DNA of 64,000 bases, from positions 62,001 to 126,000 of the forward strand of contig JADZAS010000030.1 in assembly GCA_020852515.1 (NCBI GenBank), read 5' to 3'. Below, piece after piece: positions 8,170 to 15,998 of the stretch. Both the position numbers and the translations under genes were made by a program. Numbering within the stretch: position 1 is the stretch's first letter; each line of letters starts with the position of its first letter. A model generated the notes under the pieces. It worked only from the letters and a program-made list of their open reading frames with translations, did no database searches and had not been told where the DNA came from. The DNA is from Phycisphaerales bacterium (lineage in GTDB: Bacteria; Planctomycetota; Phycisphaerae; Phycisphaerales; UBA5793).

Positions 8170-10233
8170 TCAGTCTTCCTCTTCCCGCGGCTTGTAGGCG
8201 GCGACGACTTCGGCCTGGATGTGCGCCGGGGTCGGCTCGTCGTGGCTGTATTCCATCGTGTATGAGCCGGTGCCCTGCGTCATCGCCTTGAGCGATGCGG
8301 CGTAGGACATCACCTCCGCCAGCGGCGCTTCGGCGGTGATGATCGCCATGCCGCCCGTGAGCATGTCCGTGCCCTGGATGCGTCCGCGCCGGCCCATGAT
8401 GTCGCTGGTGATGTCGCCCATGTAGTCTGAAGGCGTGGCGATCTCGAGCGTGACGAAAGGCTCGAGCAGGCGGGGCTTGGCCTTGCTGACGGCGTCGGCG
8501 AAGGCGCGCTTGCCGGCGGTGATGAACGCGACTTCCTTCGAGTCCACCGGGTGATACTTGCCGTCGTAGACAGCCACGCGAATACCCTGCATCGGATAGC
8601 CGGCGACGCAGCCGATCTGGAGCATTTGGCGGACGCCCTTTTCGATCGCGGGCATGAACTGCTTGGGCACGGAGCCGCCGAAGGTGTCATCGACGAACTC
8701 GAACGACTCTTCAGCGTCTGCAGGGAGAGGTTCGACGCGGAGGTAGACCTCGCCGAATTGCCCGGCGCCGCCGGTCTGCTTCTTGTGCCGGTGGTGGCCA
8801 TCGGCCTTGACGCTGATGGTCTCCTTGTAGGCGATCTTGGGCGGCGCGGTGTGCACTTCGAGGTTGAAACGGCTCTTGAGGCGCTCGATGACGACGCGCA
8901 GGTGCAGTTCGCCGATGCCGCGCATCACCATCTCGTGGGTCGTCGCGTCGCGATCGAACTTGAACGTGGGGTCCTCCTCGGCAAGGCGGATGAGGGCCTG
9001 GCTGATCTTCCCTTCTTCGCCGCGCTTGGCGGCGGTGACGGCGAGGCCGAACATCGGCGTGGGCTGCGGGATGGACTTGGCGCGGATGCTGTCAAAGCCC
9101 AGTTCGCCGTGCACGACGGCGTCGTAGTGCATCTCGTCGATCTTGGCCACGGCCACGATGTCGCCGGGCACGGCCGAGTGGCACTCAAGGTGATCCTTGC
9201 CCTGCAGCTGGAAGATGTGCGCCAGGCGCACCGCCTTGCGATGTTCGCCAATTGTCACCGAGTCGCCGCTCTTGAGCGTGCCCTGTTGAATGCGGAACGC
9301 GGCGAGCTTGCCCACGAACGGGTCGGCGGCGATGCGGAAGACGTGACCCACCAGCGGCTTGTCGGGATCGGCCTGCGGGCGCCACTGCTCCTCCTCGCCA
9401 CCGTCGCTCTTGCGCACCAGAAACGGCCGCGGATCGGCTTCCGCCGGACTCGGGCACAGGCGCGTGATGACATCGAGCATGACATCGACGCCCGTTCCCT
9501 GCTTGGCGCTCGTAAACAGGATCGGCACGAGGTGGCCCTGGCACATGGCCTTCTTGAAGGCCGTGGCGAGTTCCTCGGGCGAGAGTTCCTCGCCGCCGAG
9601 GTAACGCTCCATGAGCTGCTCGTCGATTTCGACGACCTGGTCGATGAGCGCCTGGTGCGCGTCTTCGACGCTGCTGAAATCCGGCGCGGGTCCTTCAGCA
9701 GAACGGTAGAAACAGCGGGCGATGCCCGACGCGCCGCCGGCTGGAAGATTGATCGGCAGACATTCGCGGCCGAACGTCTCGCGCAACTGCTCGACGAGTT
9801 CTTCGAGGTTGTCCTTGCCCAGCTGCATCTTGTTGATGCAGATGAACCGGGGCAGGCCCTCGTCGGCGGCGAGGCGCATCATGCGGCGAGTCATGTTCTC
9901 GATGCCGCGCGACGCGTCGACGACCAGGCCGACCGCGTCGGCGGCGGCCAGCGCCGCGTTCGCCTGCCCGACGAAGTCGGGATAGCCCGGCGTATCGATG
10001 AGGTTGATGCGGCAGCCGTTGAAGCTGACGTGAACCACGGCCGAGTTCAGACTGTGCTGGTGTGCCTTCTCCTCGGGCTCGTAGTCGCACACGGTGTTGC
10101 CGTCCTCGACGCTGCCCATGCGCCCGATGGTCTTGGTCGATTCGAGAATCCGCTCGACGAGCGTGGTCTTGCCGGACGCGGCATGACCGACCAGCACAAT
10201 GTTGCGGATGTCCCGCGTCGTGTAGTCCGCCAT
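8170..10233 (-). CDS. elongation factor G-like GTPase (EF-G paralogue)
   Basis: The roughly 687-residue product has the EF-G layout: G domain, domain II, domain III, an IV-like domain and a C-terminal EF-G_C domain. P-loop GHAASGKT and DTPGYPDF (G3) are intact. The G4 motif reads NKMQ (134-137) instead of NKxD, so the aspartate that normally recognises guanine is replaced by Gln. With GHAASGKT in place of GHIDHGKT it looks like the EF-G2/FusA-like paralogue group rather than housekeeping EF-G, and no rpsL/rpsG/tuf genes are nearby. I chose the ATG at 10233, six bases after AAGGGAG; TTG and ATG codons lie just upstream. Its role may be ribosome recycling or a stress function. Confidence 0.82.
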   Translation of the reverse strand: MADYTTRDIRNIVLVGHAASGKTTLVERILESTKTIGRMGSVEDGNTVCDYEPEEKAHQHSLNSAVVHVSFNGCRINLIDTPGYPDFVGQANAALAAADAVGLVVDASRGIENMTRRMMRLAADEGLPRFICINKMQLGKDNLEELVEQLRETFGRECLPINLPAGGASGIARCFYRSAEGPAPDFSSVEDAHQALIDQVVEIDEQLMERYLGGEELSPEELATAFKKAMCQGHLVPILFTSAKQGTGVDVMLDVITRLCPSPAEADPRPFLVRKSDGGEEEQWRPQADPDKPLVGHVFRIAADPFVGKLAAFRIQQGTLKSGDSVTIGEHRKAVRLAHIFQLQGKDHLECHSAVPGDIVAVAKIDEMHYDAVVHGELGFDSIRAKSIPQPTPMFGLAVTAAKRGEEGKISQALIRLAEEDPTFKFDRDATTHEMVMRGIGELHLRVVIERLKSRFNLEVHTAPPKIAYKETISVKADGHHRHKKQTGGAGQFGEVYLRVEPLPADAEESFEFVDDTFGGSVPKQFMPAIEKGVRQMLQIGCVAGYPMQGIRVAVYDGKYHPVDSKEVAFITAGKRAFADAVSKAKPRLLEPFVTLEIATPSDYMGDITSDIMGRRGRIQGTDMLTGGMAIITAEAPLAEVMSYAASLKAMTQGTGSYTMEYSHDEPTPAHIQAEVVAAYKPREEED

Positions 10234-10408
10234 CATCAACTCCCTTGTGAGGATGTCGTTGCAATCAGATTCGGCCGCTCCGGAGGCAACCGAAGAGTCG
10301 GATAGTGTACCCGGCAGGCGTGGGGCCGGTCATCCCGACCGCATTCCTGAAAGCCCGACGCCAAGCGGACGGGCGGATTAAATCCGGTCGTTTTCTTCCA
10401 TCTTTTCT

Positions 10409-10436
10409 TTGGAATCTGGCGCAGCTGTGGTAGACT
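10409..10436 (+). promoter_or_regulatory. candidate promoter in the 345-base gap before the pseudopilin gene
   Basis: TTGGAA (10409-10414) and TAGACT (10431-10436) are separated by 16 bases in an AT-richer patch. They would give a leader of about 140 nt to the gene at 10586. The leader is GC-rich and may fold, but I recognise no riboswitch. The rest of 10234-10585 shows no gene on either strand that I can support. Confidence 0.4.
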
Positions 10437-10585
10437 TCTGACAGGGCGGAACGGGGAGTTGCCGTCCCCAGATCTTGGGGAGGCATCGTCGCTCCCGCCG
10501 CGTTCGCGGTTGCAGGGATCGCCGGTAGTCTCCGGTTCGACTGATTCTGCGGTGTGCCTGTCGCTCCGGGGGGGGAGTAGGGTTT

Positions 10586-11245
10586 ATGTGTGCATGGGTA
10601 GCGGGCGGCGCGAGCAGAGCGGATTCCAGTTCGACCGGAATGCCGCGCCGAGGCGGTTTTTCGCTCATCGAACTCATCGTCGCCATGTTGGTGCTTGCAG
10701 TGCTCGTATCCATCATGCTCCCGGCCCTGCACCGGACCATGCGCTACAGCGCTCCGCTGGTGCGCTGCTCGGCGAATATCAGGCAGTTGCACCAGGCGCT
10801 GGTGCTGTACCTGAACGCATCCAACGACGCCATGCCGCTGGCAGGCTACGACTGTCTGCGCGACGCCAATACCCCGCCTCTTAACAAGACGCTGGCCGAA
10901 TACGGCGTGGGCGACATCGCCTTCTGGACCTGCCCCGCCGACCCCAGGCCGCGTGTCGTCATCGACCGCTGGGGAAGCCGTGTCTACCCGCCCGGCCGCT
11001 ACATGCAGGTCGCCCGCCGGCGAATCCGGGTTGACGAACTCGGCCCCGAGTACCCGCTGCTGGCCGACCGCGGCCCGTTCCACCTCACGCTCCAGGAAAG
11101 TGAGCAGTCGCTCGGCCCCGCGGAGTCCACGCCCGATCCGAGCACCTCGCCCAACACATCCGGCTTCTACGAGGGGCACAACTCAGTGTGGGTCAGCGGG
11201 CGCATCACCTCCCACGCGCGCGAGAAGAGCGAAACGCGCAAGTAG
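10586..11245 (+). CDS. prepilin-type N-terminal cleavage/methylation protein (pseudopilin-like)
   Basis: The product (219 residues from this ATG) has a type IV prepilin/type II pseudopilin signal, MPRRGG followed by FSLIELIVAMLVLAVL, with Glu+5 and a 20-residue hydrophobic helix. A prepilin peptidase would cut after the Gly-Gly pair. The globular part has the RCSANIRQLHQALVLYLN segment common in planctomycete pseudopilins. I kept the ATG at 10586 because GGGGGAG lies eight bases upstream; the internal ATG at 10640 would give a shorter, more conventional leader. No secretion or pilus genes are adjacent, as is usual for these scattered planctomycete proteins. Confidence 0.8.
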   Translation: MCAWVAGGASRADSSSTGMPRRGGFSLIELIVAMLVLAVLVSIMLPALHRTMRYSAPLVRCSANIRQLHQALVLYLNASNDAMPLAGYDCLRDANTPPLNKTLAEYGVGDIAFWTCPADPRPRVVIDRWGSRVYPPGRYMQVARRRIRVDELGPEYPLLADRGPFHLTLQESEQSLGPAESTPDPSTSPNTSGFYEGHNSVWVSGRITSHAREKSETRK

Positions 11246-11250
11246 ACTCT

Positions 11251-12060
11251 TCAGTCGCGTCCTGGCCCATCGCGCAATGCTCCATCCGCCGCCGCCACCG
11301 CCGCCGCCAAATGCTGCGGATTCAGCGTGCCGACGATCGCGCTGTGCACGCCCGGAGAGCGCAGTACATACGAGAGACACGCGGCCACTGGATCACCGCC
11401 GAGCCGCGCATCGGCCAGGTGCCCGCTCACCAGCGCTTTCTTGACGAGAATCCCGGCGCCGCTGTGAAGCGCCGCCTGCGCCACGACGGCATCGGCCGGC
11501 ACGAAGGGATTGAGCGTGATCATCACCACATCGCACCGCTGCGCTGCGAGCAGCCCGCCGTCCACCGTCTTGGTCGAAATGCCCATGGCGCGGATGAGCC
11601 CGCGCTGCCGAAGATCTTCCAGCGCCTCTACGGCGCCGCTGTCGCGCAGGATTTCCTCATCGCGCCCGTCGGAGTGAATGAGCACAACGTCGAGATAGTC
11701 CGTGTGCAGGCGCGCCAGGCTGCGCTCCACGCTGCGGCGGATGCTCTCGGGCGAGAAGTCGAACGCGGACTGGCCGTTTGCAAACTCTTCGCCGCACTTG
11801 GTCACGATGACCCACTGCTCGCGCCGGCCCGGAAGCAGAGCGCCCAGCCGCTCCTCGCTCGTGCCGTACGCCGGCGCCGTGTCGATCACGTTGACGCCCA
11901 GATCAATCGCCGAAGCGAGGAGGTTTCGCACGTCATCGTCGCCGGGCAGATCGAACGGGCGCGGATAGCGCACGCCTTCATTGCGGCCGATCTTTACCGT
12001 CCCCAGCCCGATCGGCGAGACCTTCAGTCCTGTGCGCCCTAGCGATCGAACGTGTGCCAC
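11251..12060 (-). CDS. aldo/keto reductase
   Basis: This NAD(P)H-dependent oxidoreductase has an (alpha/beta)8 barrel of about 269 residues. The family features are visible: GRTGLKVSPIGLGT at the N-terminus, DTAPAYGTSEERLG with the catalytic Asp and Tyr, TKCGE with the catalytic Lys, VLIHSDG with the catalytic His, and a C-terminal IVGT cofactor-binding loop. I prefer the GTG at 12060, eight bases after AAGGAG; an ATG at 12078 without a ribosome binding site is the alternative. The 5' end overlaps the end of the FAD oxidoreductase, so the two are probably co-translated. The substrate is unknown. Confidence 0.83.
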   Translation of the reverse strand: MAHVRSLGRTGLKVSPIGLGTVKIGRNEGVRYPRPFDLPGDDDVRNLLASAIDLGVNVIDTAPAYGTSEERLGALLPGRREQWVIVTKCGEEFANGQSAFDFSPESIRRSVERSLARLHTDYLDVVLIHSDGRDEEILRDSGAVEALEDLRQRGLIRAMGISTKTVDGGLLAAQRCDVVMITLNPFVPADAVVAQAALHSGAGILVKKALVSGHLADARLGGDPVAACLSYVLRSPGVHSAIVGTLNPQHLAAAVAAADGALRDGPGRD

Positions 12061-13280
12061 TGGCGCTGCTCCTTCCATGGCGGCTGCGCGATCTCCGGCC
12101 GGGGCCAGGCGGCGAGTGACTCGAGTTCGCCTGGGGCAGGGTTCGGCGCCCGCTCATTGATACGCGCGATGAGCCGGTCGGCCAGCAGCGGTGCGAACGC
12201 GAGTTTCGTCGGCCAGGCGAACAGAGCGGCGGGCGTCTCGTGAATGACGGGCTCGTCCGGCCGCGCGCGCTTCGGCTGGGCGCCTTCGACGCGGTCGATG
12301 AGAAAAGCGTCCCACTCGAGCCTACTCAGATCGAGCCAGGGGAACAGCGTGGCGACCTCGCGCCGCGCGAATTCGATCTGCTCGAGGCGCGACCGGCGCA
12401 CGCCCTGCTCGGCCAGCTCGCCGCCGAGGTACCAGACGCGCCCGCCGGCGTCACCGTCCCAGTCGTGCGAACTGATGGTCAGGCGCGGCCGGGAGCCGGC
12501 TTCAAGGCAGTGGCCGTAGATGCGGTGTTCGAGCGGTCCGCGGACGAGGACCATGTGCAGCGGGCGGCGCTGCATTGCGTCCGGCTTCGCCCCGGCCTGC
12601 GCGAGCAGCGCCCCGTTGCCGGCTCCAGCGGTGCAGACGACGGCGCCGGTTCTGATCGCCGCCCGCCGCTCCGCCCCGTCGCCGATGTGCACCGTCACTC
12701 CACCACGCGGATCGCGCCCGCCGGCGCACTCGAGTTTGAGTTGCGTCTCGTCAATCCTGAGAACGGCAGCGCCCGGCGCGGAGGCCAGCGCCGCCAGAAG
12801 CGATGGCGCATCGAGCACCATTTCCTCCACGCGGTACACCGAACCCGAAAATGCTTCGTGCGCGAGAAGAGCCGGGTGCTGCGCGCGGTCGACCGTTCTC
12901 ACGCGAGTTTGCATGACCGACGCGGCAAAAAAAGTGGTCAATCGCGAAGGCAGGGAACGCTGTGACCAGAGGTACTGGTGGTCGGCGAGCACCCGCGCGC
13001 CGGAGAGATCAATCTCGCCCTGACCGCGCAGCGCTGCGCTCCACCAGGCCGGCATCTCGCGGATGGATTCCGATGCGCCGGTGAGTCGATTCGTGAGCGC
13101 GTACTTGGTTCCGCCGTGGATGATTCCCTGCGATGCAACCGTCTGTCCACGGCCGATTTTGCGTGATTCGAGCAGGATGGCGCTGCGCCCCTGCGCGGCG
13201 AGTCGGCGCATCAGCCAGAGTCCGGCAACGCCGGCGCCGATGATCACAACGTCCGCGGTTGCCTCGCAGGGAGATGACAT
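12039..13280 (-). CDS. FAD-dependent oxidoreductase (DAO family)
   Basis: The roughly 413-residue flavoprotein has a Rossmann dinucleotide motif VVIIGAGVAGLWLMRRL at the N-terminus, then LLESRKIGRGQTVASQGIIHGG, which resembles the glycerol-3-phosphate dehydrogenase/D-amino-acid oxidase fold. A VVCTAGAGNGAL segment contacts FAD. It starts at an ATG directly after an in-frame GTG; no ribosome binding site is obvious. It runs into the aldo/keto reductase, suggesting two sequential redox steps on one metabolite. The substrate cannot be named. Confidence 0.75.
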   Translation of the reverse strand: MSSPCEATADVVIIGAGVAGLWLMRRLAAQGRSAILLESRKIGRGQTVASQGIIHGGTKYALTNRLTGASESIREMPAWWSAALRGQGEIDLSGARVLADHQYLWSQRSLPSRLTTFFAASVMQTRVRTVDRAQHPALLAHEAFSGSVYRVEEMVLDAPSLLAALASAPGAAVLRIDETQLKLECAGGRDPRGGVTVHIGDGAERRAAIRTGAVVCTAGAGNGALLAQAGAKPDAMQRRPLHMVLVRGPLEHRIYGHCLEAGSRPRLTISSHDWDGDAGGRVWYLGGELAEQGVRRSRLEQIEFARREVATLFPWLDLSRLEWDAFLIDRVEGAQPKRARPDEPVIHETPAALFAWPTKLAFAPLLADRLIARINERAPNPAPGELESLAAWPRPEIAQPPWKEQRQWHTFDR

Positions 13281-13502
13281 CACAGCATCATTCGGAGCGG
13301 CGCGACAGCGGTCAACGCGGGTGCGCGCGCCGCCGCTCGACCGGTCCCGACAACCGCGCGGTTGAATTTTTGTTTCAAGGGGGTAGTAGAACGCGTCCGA
13401 TAGTGGTACAAATTATGCGGTGGCTCATCAACGTGCGAGCCCCAGGCACCGACCGATCTGATTCGCGTTCTGCTCCGACACCTCCATCCAAGGAGAACTC
13501 AG

Positions 13503-13658
13503 ATGGCGAAAAAGAGAACCAAGAAGAAGACCAAGAAGAAGACCGCTAAGAAGACTGGAAAGAAGCGAGCCAAGAAGAAGGCTGGCAAGAAGAAGACCGC
13601 CAAGAAGAAGACCAAGAAGAAGGCCCGTCGCAAGAAGGCCACCAAGAAGATGGGCTAA
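13503..13658 (+). CDS. 51-residue Lys-rich histone-H1-like small protein
   Basis: A perfect AAGGAG lies seven bases before this ATG, and an intrinsic terminator lies about 100 bases downstream, so this short frame is very probably a real gene. The product is 28 Lys and 4 Arg out of 51 residues, the rest only Thr, Ala, Gly and Met, with no acidic or aromatic residue. It is built of irregular KKKT, KKKA and AKK repeats, like histone-H1 C-terminal tails and the small Lys/Ala-rich nucleoid proteins of some bacteria. A role in DNA or RNA compaction is inference. Lys codons are almost all AAG, in line with the host. It sits alone between the FAD oxidoreductase and a ferredoxin gene. Confidence 0.8.
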   Translation: MAKKRTKKKTKKKTAKKTGKKRAKKKAGKKKTAKKKTKKKARRKKATKKMG

Positions 13659-13760
13659 AGCCCAACGCCTCTCACTCGCGGCTGCGACCTCGCCACTGTG
13701 CGACCTCCAGCCGCAAACGCTTGAACCGTCGGTGCCTCAACCAATTCGCGAATCACAGTC

Positions 13761-13794
13761 GAGGACGCCCGCTGAGGCGTCCTCGGTTGTTTTT
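13761..13794 (+). terminator. intrinsic terminator after the Lys-rich gene
   Basis: GAGGACGCC (13761-13769) and GGCGTCCTC (13776-13784) form a perfect 9-bp stem with a 6-nt loop, followed by GGTTGTTTTT. It ends the small-gene transcript and argues that the ferredoxin starts at the GTG at 13847, not further upstream. Confidence 0.85.
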
Positions 13795-13846
13795 CCGCCG
13801 CGTATCATCCTGCTCACCGCACCCGCCGCACAACCGGAAACGCCTC

Positions 13847-14116
13847 GTGACGCACATCATCGCCGAACCCTGCATCAACACCAAGGACACCGCCTGCGTG
13901 ACGGTCTGTCCCGTCGATTGCATCCACCCCACCAAGGACGAACCGGCCTTCGAAACCGAAGCCCAGTTGTACATCGACCCCGCCACCTGCATCGACTGCG
14001 GCCTTTGCGTCGTCGAGTGTCCCGTCCAGGCCATTTACCCGCAGGATGACCTGCCCGCCGAATGGCGAAAGTACATCGACCTCAACGTGGACTACTACCT
14101 GCGGTCGCAGCGCTGA
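13847..14116 (+). CDS. 7Fe ferredoxin ([3Fe-4S][4Fe-4S])
   Basis: The 89-residue electron carrier starts at GTG (THIIAEPC follows). Its cysteines match the Azotobacter FdI pattern. Cys9, Cys17 and Cys58 should hold a [3Fe-4S] cluster; Cys21, Cys48, Cys51 and Cys54 a [4Fe-4S] cluster; Cys25 would be the free cysteine next to it. The CIDCGLCVVECP motif is intact. An upstream in-frame ATG would run through the terminator at 13761-13794 and is rejected. The gene precedes prfA and mqnB; a link to menaquinone-dependent electron transfer is only a guess. Confidence 0.9.
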   Translation: MTHIIAEPCINTKDTACVTVCPVDCIHPTKDEPAFETEAQLYIDPATCIDCGLCVVECPVQAIYPQDDLPAEWRKYIDLNVDYYLRSQR

Positions 14117-14157
14117 CGCCCCGCCGACGCTCTCCAGCGCCCGCCCTACCCTTGCCC

Positions 14158-15258
14158 ATGCACGGCTCCGACATCGACGCCGCCCTGACCACCCGCCTCG
14201 ACGAGATGGTCAGCCGCGTCGCCCAACTCGACGCCCAGCTCGCGGACCCGGAAATCAACTCCGACTACCGCCGCGTGCGCGAACTCAGCGTCGAACGGGC
14301 CGCTCTGGCGCCGACGTGCGAGCGGTACCGCAGGTATCGCACGCTGCGCGCCCAGCACGACGAAGCCGCCGCGCTGGCCAAGGGTCAGGCCGATGATGAA
14401 CTCGCCGCACTCGCCCGCGAAGAAATGCCCCAGCTCGAGGAGCAACTCGAAGACCTCTGGCAGGCACTTCGTCGCGATCTCGTCTCCTCCGAAGATCGCT
14501 CGATCGGCTCGATCATTCTCGAACTCCGCGCGGGCGTGGGCGGTGACGAAGCGAGTCTGTGGGTCGGCGATCTGCTGGACATGTACCGCCGCTACGCGCA
14601 GACCAAAGGCTGGAGGGTCGATGACATGGACTTCTCGCCCGGCGATGCGGGCGGCTATCGCAACGCCGTGCTCAACATCTCCGGCGAAGGCGTCTGGGCC
14701 CACCTCGGATACGAAGGCGGCACGCACCAGGTCAAGCGCGTGCCCGCCACCGAAGCGCAGGGCCGCGTGCACACCTCCACCGCCACCGTCGCCGTGCTGC
14801 CCGAGCCCGAGGAGATCGAACTCGAAATCGATCCCGAAGAGGTCAAGGTGTCGATCACCACTGCGCAGGGGCCCGGCGGGCAGAACGTCAACAAGGTCGC
14901 CACCGCCGTGCACCTCATCCACCTGCCCACCGGCATCGAAGTGCGCATGCAGGAATCCAAGAGCCAGCAGCAGAACCGCGATAAGGCGTGGAAACTGCTT
15001 CGCGCCCGCCTCTACGACCGCAAGCTCGAAGAGGCCCGCAAGCAGCGCGACGAGCAGCGCGTGGCGATGATCGGCTCGGGCGGCCGTGCAGAGAAGATCC
15101 GGACCTACCGATACAAAGAGAACATGGTCGTCGATCATCGAATCAACGAGAGTTTCAACCTCGGCCGGGTGCTGCAGGGCGAACTCGAACCCGTCGTGGC
15201 GGCGCTGATTGAAAACGACATGGCCCAGCGGCTGGCCAGTCTGGGGAAAGCACGATGA
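14158..15258 (+). CDS. prfA: peptide chain release factor 1
   Basis: It recognises UAA and UAG stop codons and triggers peptide release. In the 366-residue product the GGQ motif that enters the peptidyl-transferase centre is at 240-242, inside TTAQGPGGQNVN, and the codon-recognition tripeptide is Pro196-Ala197-Thr198 (PxT), which separates RF1 from RF2 (SPF). I chose the ATG giving MHGSDIDAALTTRLDEM; the longer frame overlaps the ferredoxin. Its stop overlaps the ATG of mqnB (ATGA). Confidence 0.95.
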   Translation: MHGSDIDAALTTRLDEMVSRVAQLDAQLADPEINSDYRRVRELSVERAALAPTCERYRRYRTLRAQHDEAAALAKGQADDELAALAREEMPQLEEQLEDLWQALRRDLVSSEDRSIGSIILELRAGVGGDEASLWVGDLLDMYRRYAQTKGWRVDDMDFSPGDAGGYRNAVLNISGEGVWAHLGYEGGTHQVKRVPATEAQGRVHTSTATVAVLPEPEEIELEIDPEEVKVSITTAQGPGGQNVNKVATAVHLIHLPTGIEVRMQESKSQQQNRDKAWKLLRARLYDRKLEEARKQRDEQRVAMIGSGGRAEKIRTYRYKENMVVDHRINESFNLGRVLQGELEPVVAALIENDMAQRLASLGKAR

Positions 15259-15986
15259 CTTCAGACTCGCCTGGCGCGCTGGCTCCACTGCTCATTGTCG
15301 CGGCCGTGCGCGAAGAGGTGCGCTGCCTGCTGCCGGGTTCGACCGAGCAGCCCACGAGCGAAGCGCGCGTCGGCTGGCCGATCGTTTCCATCAGTCCAAA
15401 TGTCACCGTGGCGCTCAGCGGCATCGGCCGAAGCAACGCCGCGGGCGCGACCGTGCAGGCCCTGACGCTTCGGCGCTACGCGGCCGTGCTCAACGTCGGT
15501 GTGGCCGGGGCGCTGCACGGCAGCGGCCTGTCGGTCGGCGACGTCGTGCTCGCCACGGAGTCCGTCTTCGCTGAGGAAGGCATCGACCTGCCCGAAGGGC
15601 CGGCGGATGTCAATGCGCTCGGCTTCCCGCTCGGATCGCCGCCGTGGTGCGAGGGCAACCGCGTGCGGCCCGACGGGCAACTGCTCGATGTGCTCGCCGA
15701 TTCGATCGGCCACGGCGTGGAGCGCGGCGCGATCGCCACCGTGGCGCGCTGCAGCGGCGCCGATCGCGCCGCGGCCGCTGTCGCCAGTCAGACCGGCGCA
15801 CGGGCGGAGGCGATGGAAGGCGCCGCCGTGCTGCTGGCCGCCCACCGCATGGGCGTGCACCGCTGCGCCGAGGTCCGCGTGATCAGCAACACCTGCGGCG
15901 ACCGCCTCCGCCAGCACTGGGACTTGTCGGCCGCGTTCAACCGCATCGATCTGCTGCTCGACCGCATTGTCGCGCTGGCGAAGTGA
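15255..15986 (+). CDS. mqnB: futalosine hydrolase (MqnB-like nucleosidase)
   Basis: The 243-residue product belongs to the PNP/UDP phosphorylase fold of MTA/SAH nucleosidases. The acid/base and ribose-binding segments are visible: GIGRSNAAGAT, NVGVAGALHGSGLSVGDVV, an AEEGID segment typical of futalosine hydrolases, MEGAAV, and ISNTCGDR. MqnB removes hypoxanthine from futalosine in the alternative menaquinone pathway, which planctomycetes use. MTA/SAH nucleosidase is the other possibility. A four-base overlap couples it to prfA. Other mqn genes are not in the window. Confidence 0.78.
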   Translation: MTSDSPGALAPLLIVAAVREEVRCLLPGSTEQPTSEARVGWPIVSISPNVTVALSGIGRSNAAGATVQALTLRRYAAVLNVGVAGALHGSGLSVGDVVLATESVFAEEGIDLPEGPADVNALGFPLGSPPWCEGNRVRPDGQLLDVLADSIGHGVERGAIATVARCSGADRAAAAVASQTGARAEAMEGAAVLLAAHRMGVHRCAEVRVISNTCGDRLRQHWDLSAAFNRIDLLLDRIVALAK

Positions 15987-15998
15987 GCGAATTACCTC

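Noticed and set aside
8551-10305. Plus-strand frame of 584 codons
   Set aside because: Antisense to the EF-G-like gene, which has all G motifs. The composition is of shadow type.
10520-10560. tRNA-like GGTTCGACT
   Set aside because: No acceptor stem, anticodon arm or D-arm fits around it.
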